Below are positions 30,456 through 40,965 of a stretch of DNA of 64,000 bases, in pieces (within the stretch, counting starts at the first letter, position 1; the number at the start of each line of letters is the position of its first letter). The notes beneath the pieces are model-generated. The model was given only the letters and a program-made list of their open reading frames with translations, was not told the origin of the DNA and searched no databases. The DNA lies in NCBI RefSeq assembly GCF_026151205.1, contig NC_087079.1:10220635-10284634 (forward strand). Direction: 5' to 3'. This DNA is from Bolinopsis microptera (taxonomy: Eukaryota; Ctenophora; Tentaculata; Lobata; Bolinopsidae). The position numbers were made by a program, and so were the translations under genes.

Positions 30456-31151
30456 TCATCTATTGGACTTCCTCAAACCAGGTACGTTGTGTAGCAGAAA
30501 TGCTGGCCAGCTGTCCTCTGAGTTAGCTAGTGTTGACTGTTGCTCAAGAAGCACGCGTTTTGCGTTCGATTTGTAAATATTTATTGAAAATAAGCTAGGT
30601 AGGGACGTGATGTTCTTGTTGGTGTCTGTTAGAGCTAGTAAAGGTCCTTTAAAAAAGATGGATGCTTTGAAACATCGGTTATTGTACGTATCTAGCCATT
30701 CGCTACTGTTCTCATGATTTGAACCATGCGTGGGTATGTTATCTGGAAACAAATTTCTAATTGATACAGGTACTGTGTTAGGAAAGTGCTTCATGCGGTG
30801 CATTAATGTAAGCGCATTCTTTACGATGATGCCGTGTATTGTCAAAATCTCAAATTTGCAGAATGCTTCTCTGGTGCGAGCTGGCAATTTGCCGTCTTTG
30901 TAAAAGTAATTTACATATCCTGGCATAACCATCCGCATTCCTTGCTTTTGTCTACGGAATAATGTCTCAATGTGACATTTTGCCGCGAATCCCCAGGCTA
31001 ACGAGCAGTAGTTAACATGTGCCTCAATAAAACTATGGTAGAGTTGTAGTCGCACTTTCAAATTTATTTGAATTCCCTGCCAGCCACTTTGACAGTCAAA
31101 CGGAGACTTCTCAATATAATCGCTAATGACAACCGCTGGCGCGGCCGCCAT
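30456..31151 (-). pseudogene. LINE RT C-terminal region (jockey/CR1-like), 5'-truncated
   Basis: A 231-codon frame containing LQLYHSFIEAHVNYCSLAWG, FRRQKQGMRMVMPG, FEILTIHGIIVKNALTLMHR, NTVPVSIRNLFPDN and ASIFFKGPLL. This is the conserved region after the RT domain in one group of LINEs (HSHLNY....WG, R.QK.A.R, LTVHN...KN.L.FM). The RT domain itself is missing; the first 30 codons look unrelated and may be flank. Confidence 0.8.
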
Positions 31152-32240
31152 TCATTATTTCATAATGTAGAACCAATTCTAAAATTACGGATCATCATTT
31201 AATTTGCGCGCCGCGCATTGTTCGATATCAGGCAAACATGTGCTCGTTCGATCGTGTATGCTCGTTTTGAAATTAATATAACACAATATTATACAACCTC
31301 AATAGATATATAATAAGTTACACTTTTTTCGGTAAGTTCTGAGAAAATATCTGCTTCCAGTCTAGTGTTTATCTTTAGAGTTACCAGATATGTATGCATT
31401 CATATCTGTTTCTTTCTAATATCCGGAATAGTAAAGTAGTGTTGTAAATTTCTTACGATGTTAAATACTTCGCAGGAATCAATTTTTTATCACTTCTTCA
31501 ATAATACTATTATATTAAAATTTTAAAGTTTTAGAGATTGCTTCTTATAAAGGAATAGTTCTTTTTATGCGCCATTTCAAGAACATGGTTCACGGGTGAT
31601 TTCTGCCCCGAGTAATTGCTGCTCGAATTCTTTTCATCGAATATATTTCATGTTCAGGTGTAGTTAAAATATAAAACAAATATAAATTAACATATCAACA
31701 TTGTTCTATCTATCAAACACTATAATGTTGAAACTAAGGTGGTATGTCTTGAAGTAAAGCCGTTTAATTATCTTTATCCTGGCTCTTAGTAGCCTGGCTA
31801 CGTTTCAAACACTTTTTTCTGTCACTGTACACTTAAAAATAAAATAAAACTGATGGTAGCACAGTTATAATAAATAATTATATAATTTTAAAGTTTAAAA
31901 CATAGTATTTTAAGAAAAATGCTATGTCAAGAACATGGTTCGCAAGTGATATCCGGTCCGTACTCTTCTACTTAAGTCTTGTATCATTCACTTTTATTTC
32001 TACTACAGAGTACAGATGATTTGTTCGACAATCCAGAGTTCCGACTTTATAATTTAATTATTTTATATATATGTATTGTCCATAACTAGGGTGGCCTGCT
32101 AACAGAACCATGATCTGCCTTGATTCATCCTTCAGCACAGAGAAAAGCTCCTTTTTTTATACATTATGATTACAGAGGATCTGATATTTAGATATATATT
32201 GCTGTGCTGTAAAAATTGACTTTATTTATTTATTTATTTA
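31152..32240. other. AT-rich sequence with a short direct repeat
   Basis: TCAAGAACATGGTTC plus GTGAT occurs at 31577-31600 and 31927-31950, about 350 bases apart, each followed by similar C/G-rich wording. A TTTA array covers 32223-32243 at the edge of the duplicated modules. No gene seen. Confidence 0.45.
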
Positions 32241-32679
32241 TTTGATACATCTTAAGAAAAATAAAAAAAATAAACGAAAATTCATATCATCCTCTTAAAT
32301 GAATGGGTTGAATGTACATAAAAAGAAAGGGAAAAAAATAATACCAGAAAGATTAAAGAAAGCAAATGAAAGAAAGTTAAAAAGCCCAAAATATAAAGAA
32401 ATTGAAAATATCAGTCGTGAACTTCTGGCTAATGATAGTCAGCGGCCAAGAGTCGTTTTCTTCCGAGACTTGTCCTTTTCTTGCATGATAGTTAATAGGA
32501 GTAGTTAATAATAATAGTTGCATGAGCAACCAAGATAACAATACACGATACCCGCTGTAACAGGTGCATCTGTTGGCCTGGCAGTTCATTTTGTACAAAT
32601 GTTATAACTGGTCCTCATGTTCTGATTCGATTGATGAACGCTACCGTATAACAAGTAATTATTAATCTGACCAGTGCAG

Positions 32680-33017
32680 TCATAAGATGTGGATCACCGT
32701 CACGTGATTTCTAGTGCATTCATTGACCAGCAACTTGTAATTACAAATTCTTCTCACTGCCTCAGGTGTTAACACTATTTTGAAAGTCTGTTTTTCAGCT
32801 GAAAGTTCATGTAATCTGAGGATTTTTTCCTTTACTGATGGAATAGCAAGGACTAGTGATGAAAGGTTTTTCAGCTTCTTTGAGGTCTCATCTAAGTTAT
32901 ATGGGTTCCCTCTGTCACAGATGAATGTCTTCACATTGCTGACACTCTCATTTATCTCTTTGATCTTGTTCCGTGACAAATCATGATGCACGACTGTTTT
33001 GTCATATGACTGAAACT
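32680..33017 (-). CDS. Candidate exon, RGNPY-type transposon-associated protein
   Basis: Minus-strand open frame after a good acceptor (GAATAGTTTCAG): HHDLSRNKIKEINESVSNVK, FICDRGNPYNLDETSKKLKN, LSSLVLAIPSVKEKILRLHE, LSAEKQTFK..., ending in a stop. The NPF/NPY block followed by LSS..... and an amphipathic helix resembles an uncharacterised protein family common around transposons of cnidarians and other invertebrates; this is recalled, not verified. The paralogous copy at 35267-35541 has a small indel after LHELSAEK that shifts its frame. Confidence 0.45.
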
Positions 33018-33481
33018 ATTCAGGTGCCAACAGACTGTGCGATAGTTATTCATTTATTCTACTTTCCTTTAATATAAATTATAATATAAAAGTTAGGTTA
33101 TAAGCTACTTCTCCTGTTCAACAATCACATGCTACCCTTACAGTGTTGATTGTACCCATACGCCAACACTAATAATATTTCCATCAGGGCAATATGCTAT
33201 GATAGTGACAATAACGCCACTTATTCAATATTTCGACTCGTAAAAATCAATTATATTAAATTTTGCTTATTAATTTATTCAACTCCTTCATATTGTCGTT
33301 CCTTTTAGAATATCTCCGCAGCACAGCTCAGCCAGGTCCGATTTTATCTATTCTCTACAGTCTACACTTGCAATTATTTCAGTGGCCATTGCTTCATTAA
33401 AAGGGAGATAACCAGTTAAAGAAAGGCACCAACCACATATTATAAAAGAAACCTGAGTGTGCAGTTCAAATTATAAAATTC

Positions 33482-33862
33482 TTATAGCTTTAACTTTATA
33501 ATTATTAAATACATTTTCAGATTTTTAAGCTTGCTTTGGCAGTGGCGTCCTCGTTCCCTACATAATTTTCTTGAAGACAGTAGCTCAGTCTTAACCTGAG
33601 CCACGAACTGTGCGGAATGCTTAGTGATCTGGTGCATGTGTTCCTTTAACTTTCTGTTCTCTGAAGGACTCTTCAGGATCTCATAGAAGTGACCAACTAT
33701 ATGCATTCTTTCTAGGAAGTCGTAATCTGACCAGGCTCTTTTGTCGGTGTTGGGAGTAGGATGAGCAGTGGTAAGGTTCAAGTCGTACCCTTTTCTGACA
33801 TCGTGGTACTTTTGGATGTATCTTTCGATGAGCGAATTATGTGCTGTCATAGAATTTAACAC
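33482..33862 (-). CDS. Candidate exon in module M2, unrecognised
   Basis: Open frame with MTAHNSLIERYIQKYHDVRK, GYDLNLTTAHPTPNTDKRAW, SDYDFLERMHIVGHFYEILK, HMHQITKHSAQFVAQVKTEL. Codon-like and conserved in the duplicate at 36172-36387, where a small deletion and substitutions break it. A possible donor follows VAQ. No family recognised. Confidence 0.4.
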   Translation of the reverse strand: MLNSMTAHNSLIERYIQKYHDVRKGYDLNLTTAHPTPNTDKRAWSDYDFLERMHIVGHFYEILKSPSENRKLKEHMHQITKHSAQFVAQVKTELLSSRKLCRERGRHCQSKLKNLKMYLIIIKLKL

Positions 33863-34114
33863 TATTTCACTTTATTTGATACATCTCAAGAAAAATAAAA
33901 AATAAACGAAAATGCATAGCATTACATGCTCTTAAATGAATGGGTTGATTGTACAATAAAAAGAAAGGGAAAAAAGTATACCAGAAAGATTAAAGAAAGC
34001 CAAATGAAAGAAAAAAAAGCCCAAAATATAAAGAAATTGAAAATATCAGTCGTGAACTTCTAGCTAATGATAGTCAGCGGCCAAGAGTCGTTTTCTTCCG
34101 AGACTTGTCCTTTT

Positions 34115-35030
34115 CTTGCATGCAAGGGTCGACCGAGTCCTCGGCCTCGGTTTTACCGAGGAATGGCGATTTTTCCTCGGCCTCAGCCTCGGTCAGGAGG
34201 ACAATTCCTCGGTTCGCCTCGGCCTCGGTCAAAAATAGATTCGAAATTCCTCGGCCTCGGCGAAATTTGACGATTTTGACCGAGGATTTTTGTTGAAATT
34301 TTGGGAATTTTTCTTCAGACTTACAGAGGTTAATGTAAACGAATTTGTAAAATTGAAAATAAAACGACCAATTGACCAGGACACAAAACTAAAAATATCA
34401 TAGTCTAAGATTCATCGTCTGATGAAATGACAATATCTGAGCACTCTGAATCAGAATAATCTTCTGTGCACAGCTCAGCTAAGGGGGACAGTCCTCTTTA
34501 TTTGGGGCTTCAAATTCATTTGGACAGGGGCCGAAGTCGTCCCCAAATGTTCCGATGTTCTTTTTGAGAAACAAGCACCCCTCAAAGTTTGTTGGCTTAA
34601 GGCTGAGGCGATTTAACTTCAGGATGTGCCCTGCTGTAGAAAACAATCTCTCTGGTGCTGCTGAGCTCGCCGGCGCAGATAGATATTTCCTTGAACACTC
34701 AGCAAGGTTCGGATAGCTCTGCTTATTAGCTTTCCAGTAAACTCCTGACTCTTGGCGAACTTGCCCCTTCATAATGATTGTAACGTGTGTACACAGTATA
34801 GTACACAGTACAATCTGATTAGGCCAGGTACAGTGCGCTTTACCTAATAAACAATGCCCTTTTTCCCAACAATTTTTCTGCCAAAATTCCTCGGCCTCGG
34901 TCAAAATTTGCACTCCTCGGCCTCGGTAAAAAAAAAGAAACCTCGGTTGTCCTCGGCCTCGGTCTTAACTAACTGTATTTTCCTCGGCCTCGGTCGAAAA
35001 TCCTGCCCTCGGTCGACCCCTGCTTGCATG
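34115..35030 (-). mobile_element. hAT transposon with 8-base target duplication
   Basis: The element 34123-35022 is flanked by CTTGCATG on both sides (34115-34122, 35023-35030); copies I, III and IV show the single, empty site. Its ends are inverted repeats, CAAGGGTCGACCGAG at the left and the inverse of CAGGGGTCGACCGAG at the right. Both subterminal regions carry many CCTCGGCCTCGG units, likely transposase-binding repeats. Internally it keeps only the C-terminal end of the transposase, so it is non-autonomous. Confidence 0.92.
34479..34913 (-). pseudogene. hAT transposase C-terminal dimerisation domain
   Basis: Contains YPNLAECSRKYLSAPASSAA, PERLFSTAGHILKLNRLSLK and an FLKKN ending. This is the hAT dimerisation region (YP.L....YL..PA.S...ER.FS.AG). 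The N-terminal zinc finger and catalytic residues are absent from the 900-base element. Confidence 0.9.
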
Positions 35031-36396
35031 ATAGTTAATAGTAATAGTTAATAATAATAGTTGCATGAGCAACCAAGATAACAATACACGATACCCGCTG
35101 TAACAGGTGCATCTGTTGGCCTGGAAGTTCATTTTGTACAAATATTATAACCGGTCCTCATGTTCTGATTCTATTGATGAACGCTACCGTATAACAAGTA
35201 ATTATTAATCTGACTAAGATTTGGATCACCGTCACGTGATTTCTAGTGCATTCATTGACCAGCAACTTGTAATTAAAAATTCTTCTCACTGCCTCAGGTA
35301 TTAACACTATTTTGAAAGTCTTTGAGTTTTTCAGCTGAAAGTTCATGTAATCTGAGGATTTTTTCCTTTACTGATGGAATAGCAAGGACTAGTGATGATA
35401 GGTTTTTCAGCTTCTTTGAGGTCTCATCTAAGTTATATGGGTTCCCTCTGTCACAGATGAATGTCTTCACATTGCTGACACTCTCATTTATGTCTTTGAT
35501 CTTGTTCCGTGACAAATCATGATGCACAACTGTTTTGTCATATGACTGAAACTATTCAGGAGCCAACAGACTGTGCGATAGTTATTCATTTATTCTACTT
35601 TCCTTTAACATAAATTATAATATAAAAATTATAATATAAAAGTTAGTTTATAAACTACTTCTCCTGTTCAAAAATCACATGCTACCCTTACAGTGTTGAT
35701 TGTACCCATACGCCAACACTAATAATATTTACATCAGGGCAATATGCTATGATGGTGACAATAATGCCACTTATTCAATATTTCGACTTGTAAAAATCAA
35801 TTATATTAAATTTTGCTTATTAATTTATTCAACTCCTTCATATTGTCGTTCCTTTTAGAATATCTCCGCAGCACAGCTCAGCCAGGTCCGATGTTATCTA
35901 TTCTCTACACTTGCCATTATTTCAGTGGCCATTGCTTCATTAAAAGGGAGATAACCAGTTAAAGAAAGGCACCAACCACATATTATAAAAGAAGCCTGAG
36001 TGTGCAGTTCAAATTATAAAATTCTTATAGCTTTAACTTTATAATTATTAAATACATTTTCAGATTTTTAAGCTTGCTTTGGCAGTGGCCTCCTCGTTCC
36101 CTACAGTAGCTCAGTCTTAATTTGAGCCGCGAACTGTACGAAATGCTTAGTGATCTGGTGCATGTGTTCCTTTAACTTTCTGTTCTCTGAAGTGACCAAA
36201 TCTCATAGAAGTGACCAATTATATGCATTCTTTCTAGGAAGTCGTAATCTGACCAGGCTCTTTTGTCGGTGTTGGGAGTAGGATGAGCAGTGGTAAGGTT
36301 CAAGTCGTACCCTTTTCTGACATCGTGGTACTCTTGGATGTATCTTTCGATGAGCGAATTATGTTGTGCTGTCATAAAATTTAACACTATTTCACT

Positions 36397-37350
36397 TTAT
36401 TTGATACATCTCAAGAAAAATAGAAAATAAACGAAAATGCATAGCACAACATGCTCTTAATTGAATGGGTTGATTGTACAATAAAAAGAAAGGGAAAAAA
36501 AGAATACCAGAAAGATTAATGAAAGCCAAATGAAAGAAAAAAAGCCCAAAATATAAAGAAATTGAAGATATTGGTCGTGAACTTCTGGCTTATGATAGTC
36601 AGCGGCCAAGAGTCGTTTTCTTCCGAGACTTGTCCTTTTCTTGCATGATAGTTAATAGTAATAGTTAATAATGATAGTTGCATGAGCAACCAAGATAACA
36701 ATACACGATACCCGCTGTAACAGGTGCATCTGTTGGCCTGGCAGATCATTTTGTACAAATGTTATAACCAGTCCTCATGTTCTGATTCGATTGATGAACG
36801 CTACCGTATAACAAGTAATTATTAATCTGACCAGTCATAAGATGTGGATCACTGTCACGCGATTCCTAGTGCATTCATTGACCAGCAACTTACTTCCTAA
36901 TAATTCATAATAGCATCTCTCATCGGAACATGACATCTGAGAAATACATACATGAATGAGCGACTTTTCGAACCATGTATATCTTTTTGGTGTAATCCTC
37001 ATTGAAGCGGTTTCTCCTCATCCGACTTAGATACCGTAGGTCCTCTTACTGCAACTGGAGGTTCGATGCTGCATTTTGTCAGTAAATGTTGTTCCACTAT
37101 CCTCCTTTCGAAAGCTGAAAAACACGTACGGCAGTGATAATGTTTCTTATATGCCCGTGATTCATTATAACTTTGCATCCATCTTCCGCCTCTCTACATA
37201 TCTTAATCAAAGATTCAAAAGATCGTTTCTCAGATTTTCTGTTTTCTCCCTCATCATATATGTTGTTTTTGTTATATCTTGTTCAAGATTGCTATTCTTC
37301 TTCTGTTTGGGTTTTTAGCGGAATTTTCTGCCCGTAAACTGCCAGCAAGG
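36397..37350 (-). repeat. Segmental duplication, copy III (M1 joined to M3)
   Basis: M1 at 36397-36891 followed by M3 at 36892-37350. M3 recurs at 38542-39002 next to another M1. The M1/M3 junction is the same in both, so this pair was also duplicated as a block. M3 encodes, on the minus strand, a YKKHYHCRTCFSAFERR segment with a C-x2-C and later His/Cys pattern. Confidence 0.85.
37080..37200 (-). CDS. C2H2-like exon, copy in module M3 (III)
   Basis: Reads SRAYKKHYHCRTCFSAFERR and VEQHLLTKCSIEPPVAV on the minus strand, almost identical to 38700-38840. C-x2-C-x12-H-x4-C is a possible zinc finger. The downstream frame is altered by a small deletion relative to copy IV. Confidence 0.4.
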
Positions 37351-37474
37351 AACAAAATTTCGGTTTTGATGATTGACAGCGGGGTACGGCAGCAGGGTAG
37401 ACCAGTCCTCCAATCAATGTAGACTAGACGATTGTTCCGGTTTTGATGATTGACAGCGGGATACGGCAGCGGGG
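37351..37474. repeat. Short direct repeat beside the OB-fold gene
   Basis: CGGTTTTGATGATTGACAGC followed by GGG.TACGGCAGC.GGGT occurs at about 37361-37398 and 37438-37475, a tandem pair immediately 3' of the terminal exon on the minus strand. Confidence 0.6.
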
Positions 37475-38188
37475 TTAAAAATCAATGTCCAAAAAGGCGT
37501 TGAGATCCTGAAATATATAACCGGTTTTAACAATATTATTTGAAATAAGTATACTATAGTTGAATTATAATAAATTCAACTCATTCTGAATAAACGTCAA
37601 TATAATAGTATTACTTGTGTATATACATATGTGCTTTGTTACAAAGTCATGAAAAAACTAGTTTAGAAAGAAAACAATTAGTTACTCACAAGGGCCTTTC
37701 CCTTGCTGGTGGTTGCTGCGGGTACTCGGGGTGCTCGTTTTTTCTTAGCCGGGGCACTAGTGACATGGGCTGCTTCCTTTTCATACACTTTTAAAGTTAC
37801 GTAGCCGTTTGTTGTGGCAGCGATACCCTCGATCATGTCCCCGTTCTGAAATTTTTTTACTCATGAGAAAACATGTTCTTTTCTCTCAGTTGGATACAAC
37901 ATAGATAACATTTTTCTGACTAAGATGAAGATTTGTTTATTCATTAAAGTATCTTATATTTATTTAAGGATTAATTATTATTATAAATAAAGTCATTTGT
38001 GAATCATGTATTAAAAAATATAATAGCCGCTAAGACTTACCACAAACCGATCTTCTTCGTCCGAGAAATATGAAACCACCTCAGTGTGTTCACCAACAAC
38101 GGCAAACATTTGCATCGGTTTGCCGTTGTTGGTGGACTTGTTGCGGAGGAATTTGACTACCCCTTTTACATAGGTATATCTCTTTTCG
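37475..38188 (-). CDS. OB-fold-like protein with acidic C-terminal tail (SSB-like), 5' end missing
   Basis: Three exons join in phase 0 on the minus strand: 38188-38041 (donor TTTGTGGTAAGT), 37845-37690 (acceptor AAATTTCAG, donor CCCTTGTGAGT) and 37507-37475 (acceptor ATATTTCAG, then TAA). The 111 visible residues run KRYTYVKGVVKFLRNK, PMQMFAVVGEHTEVVSYFSD, NGDMIEGIAATTNGYVTLKV, a basic linker (PAKKKRAPRVPAATTSKGK) and the end DLNAFLDIDF. The alternating strand pattern suggests an OB fold. A basic linker and an acidic tail ending in Phe are the plan of bacterial and phage single-strand DNA binding proteins, where the tail recruits partners. The first exon enters in phase 2 right at the edge of the duplicated module M1, so the 5' end is unresolved or lost. 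Function inferred from layout only. Confidence 0.6.
38091..38134. repeat. 17-base perfect inverted repeat inside the OB-fold exon
   Basis: CACCAACAACGGCAAAC and its exact inverse GTTTGCCGTTGTTGGTG are separated by 10 bases. It lies within coding sequence (residues around STNNGKPMQMFAVVGEH). Confidence 0.9.
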
Positions 38189-38204
38189 CTTGTAGATAGG
38201 TATA

Positions 38205-39002
38205 AAGAAATTGAAAATATCGGTCGTGAACTTCTGGCTAATGATAGTCAGCGGCCCAGAGTCGTTTTCTTCCGAGACTTGTCCTTTTCTTGCATGATAG
38301 TTAATAGTAATAGTTAATAATAATAGTTGCATGAGCAACCAAGATAACAATACACGATACCCGCTGTAACAGGTGCATCTGTTGGCCTGGCAGATCATTT
38401 TGTACAAATGTTATAACCAGTCCTCATGTTCTGATTCGATTGATGAACGCTACCGTATAACAAGTAATTATTAATCTGACCAGTCATAAGATGTGGATCA
38501 CCGTCACGTGATTTCTAGTGCATTCATTGACCAGGAACTTACTTCCTAATATCATAATTCATAATAGCATCTCTCATCGGAACATGACATCTGAGAAATA
38601 CATACATGAATGAGCGACTTTTCGAACCATGTATATCTTTTTGGTGTAATCCTCATCTACACATTGAAGCGGTTTCTCCTCATCCGACTTAGATACCGTA
38701 GGTCCTCTTACTGCAACTGGAGGTTCGATGCTGCATTTTGTCAGTAAATGTTGTTCCACTATCCTCCTTTCGAAAGCTGAAAAACACGTACGGCAGTGAT
38801 AATGTTTCTTATATGCCCGTGATCCATTATTACTTTGCATCCATCTTTCGCCTCTCTACATATCTTAGTCAAAGATTCAAAAGATCGTTTCTCAGATTTT
38901 CTGTTTTCTCCATCATCATCTATGTTGTTCTTTTCAAGATTGCTATTCTTCTTCTGTTTGGGTTTTTAGCGGAATTTTTTGCCCGTAAACTGCCAGCAAG
39001 AC
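38205..39002 (-). repeat. Segmental duplication, copy IV (partial M1 joined to M3)
   Basis: M1 is truncated at 38205, where it abuts the OB-fold gene; M3 spans 38542-39002. Copy IV shares the M1/M3 junction of copy III. Confidence 0.85.
38574..38840 (-). CDS. C2H2-like exon in module M3 (IV)
   Basis: The frame reads MQSNNGSRAYKKHYHCRTCF, SAFERRIVEQHLLTKCSIEP, VRGPTVSKSDEEKPLQCVDE, DYTKKIYMVRKVAHSCMYFS. The HYHC..C....F......H....C wording recalls zinc-binding segments that precede some transposon and viral type-B DNA polymerases, but no polymerase motif follows, so I do not assign it. A donor-like GGAAGTAAGT falls exactly at the M3/M1 join at about 38540. Confidence 0.4.
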   Translation of the reverse strand: MQSNNGSRAYKKHYHCRTCFSAFERRIVEQHLLTKCSIEPPVAVRGPTVSKSDEEKPLQCVDEDYTKKIYMVRKVAHSCMYFSDVMFR

Positions 39003-39150
39003 AAAATTTCTTGACTCCATATCCTTTGAAATGGACTTTCAGCAGTTCTTTTTTACGAATTCCCCCTTTGATCAAGTGGAAACAGCTACCGCAACTGTCG
39101 CTGTGAAGATCATCAAACGATCTGAAAAGAGCAGTTTCCCTTGGACGCAT
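38920..39150 (-). CDS. Possible exon upstream of the C2H2-like segment
   Basis: Reads RETALFRSFDDLHSDSCGSC, FHLIKGGIRKKELLKVHFKG and YGVKKFCLAG. Codon-like but broken by a stop before the next segment. Unrecognised. Confidence 0.25.
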   Translation of the reverse strand: MRPRETALFRSFDDLHSDSCGSCFHLIKGGIRKKELLKVHFKGYGVKKFCLAGSLRAKNSAKNPNRRRIAILKRTT

Positions 39151-39187
39151 TGTACGGAAATATCAGAAATTTTGAACTCTAAACATC

Positions 39188-39290
39188 GGGGGGGGGGGGG
39201 GGGGGGGTTATTTTTTGTCCGTTTTTGTCCGTTGATTTTTGTCCGTTTTCAGAAAATAGGGTACCGAACGGACAAAAACGGACAAAAATT
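39188..39290. repeat. G20 run followed by TTTTTGTCCG inverted array
   Basis: Twenty G at 39188-39207, then three TTTTTGTCCG-type units and, after AGAAAATAGGGTACC, the inverse units CGGACAAAAACGGACAAAAA. This resembles a transposon end built of short palindromic subterminal repeats. The flank AAACATC is where homology to 48819-48850 stops; that homology resumes at 40966. Confidence 0.7.
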
Positions 39291-39833
39291 GATTTAAATT
39301 TTCTCCACAATTTGTAACAGGCTATCTGCAGAAATTGGTAGCCCGGTTAATGACCATGGTCCTTTCTTAAACTTGTAAACCTCAATTAGGTACAAATAAT
39401 AGTCTACAGATTTTATAATAACATAAAAAGGAATTAAAATCTCTTTATTTGTGAAAAATATCGAGTTATGTAACAACTTTTCCATAGTTCTGGAGAATAA
39501 AACTCTGTTAAATACAAATATTCTTGAGCTCAAATGCATTATACAAAATTTCAGTAACAATAAAATGAAAATCCCAAAGTAACGAGGCAATGTTTCCTAA
39601 TTACTGCACTTTATGACCAATTCAGTCTTTTAAATGTTTACGATGTCAAAACAAATGTAAATGTAGTACGAGAACTGAGAAGGTATCGTACATTTACAGC
39701 TCGGCTAGCAGCGCTTCATCGTCATCTGAAAGCTCGTGTTGACCTTTCTCGTCAGAACTGAGAAGTCGTAAAGATTACTAGTACTACATACCCTGCATTA
39801 TGTCGGTACTGTAATATTTCACGGCTAGGTTTA

Positions 39834-40346
39834 TCAATGATCATATTGGTGAGGACTATACATAGCTGTAGGTTTAATGGGCGTTTTCATAGGTGAGGTG
39901 GGAGGAGGAATATTCGCCTTGAAGTAGATCCTGTTTTCTTGAGGTGCAACGTTAATGTGCAGGTTCGTTCTTGATCCTGTAGTCTGTCGTAAAATATATA
40001 GTTATATAGAATGTTAATCTTCTGAAAAGCATCAAAACTTATAACAGCTAAGCACTCTTAGTCTTAACCTCACTACTCCACAGTTTTTCATTAGATTTTA
40101 GATAATAAGTTCGCAAATCACAAATTGGCTTGGAAACGTGTTAAGTAATTACCTTGCTGATTCCACAACTAAAGCAGGTCTTTCGTTTAGCGAAGTTATT
40201 CTTCATACAATGACGACATAACCAGTCCCCTTTCATAACTAACATCGATTCTCCTTCTGACTTAACTCGTCCACATGAGGTGCAGTTTAATGTAGCAAAA
40301 CTCGCCATGACATTCCCACAGGGATTGGGATACTTCCATGCCATAC
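39834..40346 (-). CDS. Small RanBP2-type zinc-finger protein, two exons
   Basis: Exon 40346-40153 (acceptor CCCAACTAG, donor AGCAAGGTAATT) and terminal exon 39983-39834 (acceptor TTTTACGACAG, stop TGA) join in phase 0 to give 113 residues. After MAWKYPNPCGNVMASFATLN comes a C-x2-C (residues 21/24), then GDWLCRHCMKNNFAKRKTCF and SCGISK, a W-x-C-x2-C...N-F...C-x2-C RanBP2-type finger. Such fingers bind single-stranded RNA or ubiquitin. The C-terminal exon (APQENRIYFKANIPPPTSPM, SPHQYDH) is Pro-rich. The first ATG lies 2 bases after an acceptor, so a 5' non-coding exon or further coding exons lie upstream. Confidence 0.65.
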
Positions 40347-40965
40347 CTAGTTGGGATAGAATTAAATTTCGAGAATAGAAAGAATCTATTATACAGATAA
40401 TATCAAAATACGCGATAATATTAAAATACTCGATTCATAGATAATTATCCGATTACGCAATCCAGACACCATTATTATGATTAGAATAAGAATTGAAATT
40501 AAATTCATACAGCAATACAATAAGAATGAAAATAATTCAAGGAAGCTTCATCCTGCAGGACATTCAAGTCAGTCGAAAGAATACCCTTATAAGTACATAC
40601 AATCAAAACATACAATATTTAATAATATATATTAAGTTAATGAATATGTTGTTAATGAATATGTTGTTCATTTGTCATTATGGAGAAAGCTAACTGCCCC
40701 GAAGTAAAACCAATGATTCACTGTCTTTCCGATAATTATATAATAACACTGCTCATATCAGGCAATATTATACTCCTTATTAACAAAACGTTACTTTCAA
40801 CAAAACTAACTCAAGTGTCTCGTGAAGTGGGTTTATACATTTCAGAGGGTACATCTGATATAGCTATGACCAGACCACAACCATATGTTAGCATCTGGTT
40901 TGTGATGGCGGCAGGCAAACTTCACCGGAACGAAGTTTCGTGAGATGAATCTAACAGTTCCCTGG

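Larger units (their letters stand above)
32241..33870 (-). repeat. Segmental duplication, copy I (modules M1 and M2)
   Basis: M1 (32241-32738) and M2 (32739-33870). M1 recurs at 33871-35266 (split by a hAT), 36397-36891 and 38205-38541. M2 recurs at 35267-36396 and as a fragment at 41625-41735. Identity is high, with substitutions and small indels. The minus strand contains codon-like exons (next entries). Confidence 0.85.
33871..36396 (-). repeat. Segmental duplication, copy II (M1 split by hAT, then M2)
   Basis: M1 at 33871-34114 and 35023-35266, M2 at 35267-36396. Same order as copy I, so the M2-M1 pair was duplicated as a block before the hAT inserted. Confidence 0.85.
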
